From SZAS-79 sp038319115 (lineage in GTDB: Bacteria; Pseudomonadota; Gammaproteobacteria; Burkholderiales; SG8-39), in NCBI GenBank assembly GCA_038319115.1, contig JBBQCV010000035.1, positions 1 to 25,050 of the forward strand: DNA of 25,050 nucleotides. The letters are read 5' to 3'. This document shows positions 21,352-25,050 of this stretch, piece after piece. The notes under the pieces were generated by a model. The model was not told where the DNA came from. It worked only from the letters and a program-made list of their open reading frames with translations, and searched no databases. Position 1 is the first letter of the stretch; every line of letters starts with the position of its first letter. The translations under genes and the position numbers were made by a program.

Positions 21352-22608
21352 TCAGGCGCGCCGCGCCACCGCCACCCAGTAGCTCGCCGCCCCGGCGAGC
21401 GTGACCGCCAGCAGCATCCACACGGCGGCGGTGTAGCTTCCCGACGTGCTCATCACCAGCGAGGCGCCGATCGGCCCGGCGGCGCGCGCCACCAGGGACG
21501 GTGCCGCCAGCGCGCCGTTGAGCGCGCCGAAATTGTCGCGCCCGAAAAGTTCCGCCGGTGTGGTGGCCCGCACGATGGTGTACAGGCCCAGGCCCGCCCC
21601 GTACATCAGCACGAACCCCAGCAGCACCGGCACCGAAGTCCCTGCGACCATCAGCAGCACGAGCGACCCCGGCAGCAGCAGCACGGTCACCGTGCCCACG
21701 CCGGTGGCCGGCAGGCGCTTGCCGAACAGGAAATCCATGAGCCGCCCGGTCACCTGCATCGGGCCGATGAGGGCGGCGATCCATACCGCGTCGGAGGCGG
21801 CGAGGCCGCGCTCACCCAGCATGGCGATCACGTGCACCGACACGGCCGCGGTGACGAACGAGTTGGCGGTGAACGAGACCGCCAGCAGCCAGAAGGCCGG
21901 CGAGCGCAGCCACGGTTGTCCCTGCGGCTTTTTGGCTGGCGGCGCGCTGCCTTTGGGCACGGCATGCCGCGCCGCTCCCGGCAGGGCGAACGCATGCAGG
22001 GGCAGGCACAGCACGAGCTGGACGGCCGCAAGCACCAGCACCGCGTTGCGCCAGCCGAAATCGTCGACCAGCCATTGGGTCACCGGCCAGAACACCGTGC
22101 TGGCGAAGCCGCCGGCCAGCGTGAGGACGGTGATCGCCCAGCGGCTCCGCTCGCGATACGCGATGGTGAGCACGGTGAACGCGGCCTCGTACAGGCACAG
22201 CGCCATGGCGACCCCGGCGCAGGCCCATGCGGCGTAGTACACCGCCACCGAATGCGCATAGCCGAGCAGCACGAACGCCAGCGTCGCGAGCACCGAGCCC
22301 ACCGACATCACCAGCCGGCCGCCGTAGTGGTCGATGAGCTTGCCCGCCGGATAGGCGGCCAGCCCCCACACCAGCAGCGCCACGGCGTGGCCGCCGACCA
22401 GCGTGTCGCGTGTCCAGCCGAGCTCGGCCTGCATGGGCTTCATGAGCACCGAGAACGCGTAATACAGCGGACCCCACGAGGCGATCTGGGTGATGCTCAG
22501 CGCGGTCAGTGCGGTGCCGTTGCGCGCGGGTGCTGCGAGCGGTTCGAGCCCGGGCAGCATGGCGTCGCCCGCGCCGGCCGCGGCAGGACCGCCGGGGGCA
22601 GGTGTCAT
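21352..22608 (-). CDS. MFS transporter, second paralogue
   Basis: The 418-residue protein has twelve hydrophobic segments after a 25-residue Ala/Pro-rich start. Recognisable MFS parts are ITQIASWGPLYYAFSVLMKP, the loop AGKLIDHYGGRLVMSVGSVL, the helix-5-like LTLAGGFASTVFWPVTQWLV and the central charged loop AVPKGSAPPAKKPQGQ. It is clearly related to the transporter at 10772-11938. Its ATG overlaps the stop of the small upstream gene (ATGA), so the two are cotranscribed. Substrate unknown; such YfkL/oxalate-formate-like members often move organic acids. Confidence 0.9.
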   Translation of the reverse strand: MTPAPGGPAAAGAGDAMLPGLEPLAAPARNGTALTALSITQIASWGPLYYAFSVLMKPMQAELGWTRDTLVGGHAVALLVWGLAAYPAGKLIDHYGGRLVMSVGSVLATLAFVLLGYAHSVAVYYAAWACAGVAMALCLYEAAFTVLTIAYRERSRWAITVLTLAGGFASTVFWPVTQWLVDDFGWRNAVLVLAAVQLVLCLPLHAFALPGAARHAVPKGSAPPAKKPQGQPWLRSPAFWLLAVSFTANSFVTAAVSVHVIAMLGERGLAASDAVWIAALIGPMQVTGRLMDFLFGKRLPATGVGTVTVLLLPGSLVLLMVAGTSVPVLLGFVLMYGAGLGLYTIVRATTPAELFGRDNFGALNGALAAPSLVARAAGPIGASLVMSTSGSYTAAVWMLLAVTLAGAASYWVAVARRA

Positions 22609-22868
22609 GCGCCGCGCGCTTGGGCCGATTCGAGCAGGCGCAGGATGCCGGGGTGGCGCGTCTCTAACAGCGCCTGGAACAGTTGCGGCAGCACTTCGTT
22701 GCCGAACGCGCAGCTCACGTGCCCCTTGCCGTCGGCGGTGTTGAAGACGATGCGCGTGGCCCTGGCGGCGACATCGGGGTTGACCGAGTCGATGTCGGAC
22801 AGCCGCGGCGATTCATACACGGTGTTCACTGGCCCTTCCCCCCCGGGTAGCTTCTGCAAGGCGGCCAT
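22605..22868 (-). CDS. conserved-looking small protein coupled to MFS transporter
   Basis: The 87-residue frame from the ATG at 22868 reads MAALQKLPGGEGPVNTVYES, PRLSDIDSVNPDVAARATRI, VFNTADGKGHVSCAFGNEVL and PQLFQALLETRHPGILRLLE. It is soluble and mixed alpha/beta in character, with one Cys. Coding is supported by strong third-position GC and by the ATGA overlap with the MFS gene. The in-frame region upstream of 22868 lacks coding character. No Shine-Dalgarno is seen. I do not recognise a family; a regulator or accessory of the transporter is only a guess. Confidence 0.6.
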   Translation of the reverse strand: MAALQKLPGGEGPVNTVYESPRLSDIDSVNPDVAARATRIVFNTADGKGHVSCAFGNEVLPQLFQALLETRHPGILRLLESAQARGA

Positions 22869-22909
22869 TGTCGTATATTGTGGGGGGAATTCAACGTGGG
22901 GGGATGACC

Positions 22910-23230
22910 ATGATGGGGCTGACGATCCTGCGCGCATTGCGCGCCGTATGTCTGATGTGCGCCGGCCTGGCCGGTTGCGCCGCGCCGGGCGCCCCGCTCC
23001 CCGAGCCGCTCGCGGGCCGCGGCTACTTCTTCCCCGCCTCGACCGTGGTGCGCGTGCCCGGCGAGAACAACCTGCTCGTGTACGAATACGCGCGCCTCGC
23101 CGGCAGCGATTTCCCCTATGCGATCGAAGCGGCCGGTCGCGAGTGCAGGCCCGAAGGCAAGAGCGCCCAGCTGGTCAGCGTCGGGGTGAAAAACCCGACC
23201 CGCGGATGGGCGACCTTCGTCTGCACCTGA
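22910..23230 (+). CDS. small lipoprotein
   Basis: The protein of 106 residues has a lipoprotein signal MMGLTILRALRAVCLMCAGL followed by the lipobox LAGC. The mature part is about 83 residues: AAPGAPLPEPLAGRGYFFPA, STVVRVPGENNLLVYEYARL, PYAIEAAGRECRPEGKSAQL and VGVKNPTRGWATFVCT. It contains two further Cys that could pair. A G-run at 22898-22903 places the likely start at 22910; the ATG at 22904 touches the G-run and is less likely. It diverges from the small gene at 22605-22868 across a 41-base region. Function unknown. Confidence 0.7.
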   Translation: MMGLTILRALRAVCLMCAGLAGCAAPGAPLPEPLAGRGYFFPASTVVRVPGENNLLVYEYARLAGSDFPYAIEAAGRECRPEGKSAQLVSVGVKNPTRGWATFVCT

Positions 23231-23259
23231 GAAGACCCTTTCATTCGTCAGGCGTCGGA

Positions 23260-23796
23260 ATGCACGCGTTCGAGCGTCAACGGTCCCCGCAATCCCTGGC
23301 CAGTGGAATTGCCGAGTACTTCGAGGCCAATCCCAGCCTGGCGAACGGTCGCGGCCTGTCGAGCGCAGCACAAGAGTTCTTCCGCTGCCACGACGCCGTT
23401 CACGTCGTATTTGGCTGCAGCACGACGCTCAACGACGAGGCAATCGTCAAGATCTCGAGCATTCTTGGAACCACTGGCGGGTTCGGTGTCTTGCGAGGCT
23501 ATCGTCTTCACGAGTCGCTCGAGATCTACAAGCAGCTCCGCATCACCGCCATCCTTCTGTCCGTTCTCCAGTCCGTCTATCTTGTTCCGCGAAGCGTCAT
23601 TCGCTGCTTGCGCCAAACCAAGCGCTGGCCCTGGAGCAACTTCGAGCCGTACATGCAGGTCCCCTTGGAACGAATCCGCGAAGAGTTCGGTATTCGGGTG
23701 GCACACTTCCACATTGATGAACCCGACACCTCCAGCACTTCCATCGAGAAGACGTGCCCCGGCAAGCCAGGTCACACCTCTCATGTCAAACGTTGA
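23260..23796 (+). CDS. COQ4-like protein
   Basis: The 178-residue protein contains HDAVHVVFGCSTTLNDE, which fits the HDxxH-x11-E metal motif of the COQ4 family exactly (His44, Asp45, His48, Glu60). The surrounding sequence, FFRCHDAVHVVFG, GTTGGFGVLRGYRLHESLEI and a C-terminal WSNFEPYMQVPLERIREEFG, is consistent with a COQ4-type fold. COQ4 in eukaryotes acts on the C1 position of the ubiquinone ring; bacterial relatives are mostly uncharacterised. The middle part has a hydrophobic run ITAILLSVLQSVYLV. No RBS stands out. The last 20 residues (STSIEKTCPGKPGHTSHVKR) may not be native. It is a single-copy plus-strand gene between a lipoprotein and a kinase-like gene. Confidence 0.72.
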   Translation: MHAFERQRSPQSLASGIAEYFEANPSLANGRGLSSAAQEFFRCHDAVHVVFGCSTTLNDEAIVKISSILGTTGGFGVLRGYRLHESLEIYKQLRITAILLSVLQSVYLVPRSVIRCLRQTKRWPWSNFEPYMQVPLERIREEFGIRVAHFHIDEPDTSSTSIEKTCPGKPGHTSHVKR

Positions 23797-23834
23797 ATGT
23801 CGTGGGCGATGATCGGGATCACAAACTCCGCCAC

Positions 23835-24707
23835 ATGAAAAAGGTGGCGGTATTTGGCAATGCCGCAGGGGGAAAATCGACATTGGCCAAGAGGCTCTCG
23901 GAACTGACGCGACTGCCGCTCTACCCTCTCGACACGATCCAGTACAAGCGCGGAGGCGGTAAGGTTGCAGAAACCGGGTATCTAAGGGCACATGCCGAGC
24001 TGCTGGCGCGGGATCAGTGGATCATCGATGGTTTTGGTTGCGTTCCTTCCGCCTGGGAACGATTCGCCGCGGCTGACACCTTGATCTACATTGATCTGCC
24101 CCTGATGACTCACTACAGGTGGGTGACCAAACGCTTCTTTCAGGGACTTTTTGTAAATCCGGAAGGGTGGCCGGAAGGCAGCCCAATTTGGAGCAGCAGC
24201 CTGGACAGCTATTCGGAAGGTCGCGAGACTGTTCAGATCGGCATGAACGCAACCCTTTTCAGGATTGCGGCAATCGCCGGCCCCATCGTCTTCCTGGGCG
24301 TGGCTTATTACGCGCTCGGTGGCCAGCCGATGGGTATGCCCTGGTTCCTGGTCGCAGCACCGGTCATCTTCGCGGCGATCGCGTATGCCACGGTGACCTG
24401 GATGTGCGGCCGGTCGAGGGTGCGGGTGACCATGGACCGCAAAGCCGGAAAACTGCTCGTCGGGACATCGGAAGGAAAATCAGAAGTGCGCATCGCCGAC
24501 GTGGAGAAAGCCGAGTTCGGCATGGAGAAGACCGAACCCGGCCCGGAACTCGGCGACCAAGGCTCGACGCTCTACCGACTCGAATTCGTCATGAAAAGCG
24601 GCGAGCGCGTGCCGGCCACGTCGATGTACACCAACATGTACGCACGGGGCGATCAGGCCAGGATGGTCGCGGCGATCAACGCCGCACTCGTGCCGCGGAT
24701 GGTATGA
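23835..24707 (+). CDS. P-loop kinase-like (topology-modulation type) protein fused to a membrane domain
   Basis: The 290-residue frame joins two unlike halves. Residues 1-126 are an adenylate-kinase-like NTPase of the topology-modulation type: P-loop GNAAGGKST (8-16), then SELTRLPLYPLDTIQY, WIIDGFGCVPSAWERFAAAD and THYRWVTKRFFQGLFVNPEG. The family usually continues for another 50-70 residues with a lid and C-terminal helices; these are missing after SSLDSY. Residues 127-290 begin EGRETVQIGMNATLFRIAAI and have two membrane segments. A soluble beta-rich part follows (VRVTMDRKAGKLLVGTSEGK, LYRLEFVMKSGERVPATSMY) of PH-like or DUF character. The join near 24213 keeps the frame. It is either a real fusion or two truncated genes joined by a deletion. 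Confidence 0.7.
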   Translation: MKKVAVFGNAAGGKSTLAKRLSELTRLPLYPLDTIQYKRGGGKVAETGYLRAHAELLARDQWIIDGFGCVPSAWERFAAADTLIYIDLPLMTHYRWVTKRFFQGLFVNPEGWPEGSPIWSSSLDSYSEGRETVQIGMNATLFRIAAIAGPIVFLGVAYYALGGQPMGMPWFLVAAPVIFAAIAYATVTWMCGRSRVRVTMDRKAGKLLVGTSEGKSEVRIADVEKAEFGMEKTEPGPELGDQGSTLYRLEFVMKSGERVPATSMYTNMYARGDQARMVAAINAALVPRMV

Positions 24708-24729
24708 GTTCGGTGCCAGCCCGAAGTGA

Positions 24730-24749
24730 AAGCGGACCGTGATCCGCTT
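24730..24749 (+). terminator. possible hairpin terminator without T-run
   Basis: AAGCGGA (24730-24736) and TCCGCTT (24743-24749) form a seven-pair stem with a six-base loop, 22 bases after the kinase-fusion stop. No T tract follows, so intrinsic termination is unproven. Confidence 0.35.
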
Positions 24750-25020
24750 GATGCACACAGCGGGGCTGGGGTTTGATTCAGGCGGACGCAGGTTTGCATG
24801 TTGCAGGGGGGGCTGTAGTGCTTAAGGTGGATCGGGATCCGTACCCGGTCCGATAGTTTCGACGCCATTATCGGAGAAATGGAGTCCGTCATGGCCCCGC
24901 AAATAGTCGGCGCGTACAGTAGGTGCACAGGCTATCAGGGGATCGCGCTTCGATCAGACTTATGAGGCGTCCCTCGTGAAGTAAACAGCAATATCGGCCA
25001 CCACAACCAGAGGAGAAGCT
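24750..25020. other. intergenic region before the last gene
   Basis: No gene was recognised in either strand. Frames present are short and lack codon bias. GATCGGGATCC and CCCGGTCCGAT around 24832-24856 could pair imperfectly. It presumably contains the promoter of the gene starting at 25021, but I see no convincing -35/-10 pair. Confidence 0.4.
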
Positions 25021-25050
25021 ATGGCGAGCATTGTCGTTCACGGCGAGCAG
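25021..25050 (+). CDS. start of an unidentified gene, cut by the window edge
   Basis: ATG at 25021 follows AGAGGAGAAGCT, a strong RBS with normal spacing, and opens MASIVVHGEQ. The frame continues past the end of the window. Ten residues are too few to name a family. Confidence 0.6.
   Translation, partial: MASIVVHGEQ

Noticed and set aside
24653..24928. Minus-strand frame near the right end
   Set aside because: It has no RBS, domain or codon bias and overlaps the end of the kinase-fusion gene.
1..25050. CRISPR array or prophage
   Set aside because: No regularly spaced repeats and no phage structural, integrase or lysis genes were found. The two repeat families are dispersed and have few copies.

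Overview
The window is GC-rich, bacterial, and most like a betaproteobacterium of the Burkholderiales type. The evidence is a Bug-family (tripartite tricarboxylate) periplasmic binding protein beside MmgE/PrpD, acyl-CoA ligase and acyl-CoA dehydrogenase genes, beta-class-like GST, LeuB, MscS and strong third-position GC in the intact genes. No rRNA, tRNA, CRISPR array, complete insertion sequence or phage gene was seen. The assignment is an inference from gene content only.

Layout. (1) 1-2.6 kb: two minus-strand signalling genes, a frameshifted PAS-domain sensor running off the left edge and a membrane class III nucleotide cyclase. (2) 2.7-9.75 kb: an accessory region. It starts with a histidine-phosphatase lipoprotein whose 3' end runs into an antisense scrap of a filamentous-haemagglutinin exoprotein. 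It then holds at least seven toxin-antitoxin (TA) modules or pieces: DUF4160/DUF2442, three MNT nucleotidyltransferase fragments, an intact VapBC, MqsRA with a broken toxin, a PIN fragment, an intact RelE/ParE pair, another PIN fragment, and a VapB with a truncated VapC. Scraps of a methyltransferase and of a phosphomannomutase split by the VapBC segment lie among them. (3) 9.76-12.8 kb: MscS channel, MFS transporter and GST. (4) 12.8-19.3 kb: leuB with an internal deletion, an aldolase scrap, then a plus-strand catabolic cluster (MmgE/PrpD, ADP-forming acyl-CoA synthetase, acyl-CoA dehydrogenase, shortened Bug protein). (5) 19.3-25.05 kb: a transglutaminase-like hypothetical, a KaiC scrap, a LOG-family protein, a second MFS transporter, a small lipoprotein, a COQ4-like protein, a P-loop kinase fused to a membrane domain, and the start of one more gene.

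How it fits together. The catabolic cluster would import or recognise an organic acid (Bug), activate it as a CoA thioester, dehydrogenate it and rearrange or hydrate a product; the substrate cannot be named. The TA region shows a repeated pattern: antitoxins are mostly open while partner toxins have lost start codons, frames or ends. It also contains two copies of a 68-bp repeat just beyond two TA operons, and one copy of a 63-bp REP-like repeat that recurs twice elsewhere in the window. The MqsA operator palindrome is intact.

Caution. An unusual number of genes across the whole window, including outside the island, are frameshifted, internally deleted or fused to fragments. This is either real decay through many small deletions or errors in a draft assembly; the sequence alone cannot decide.
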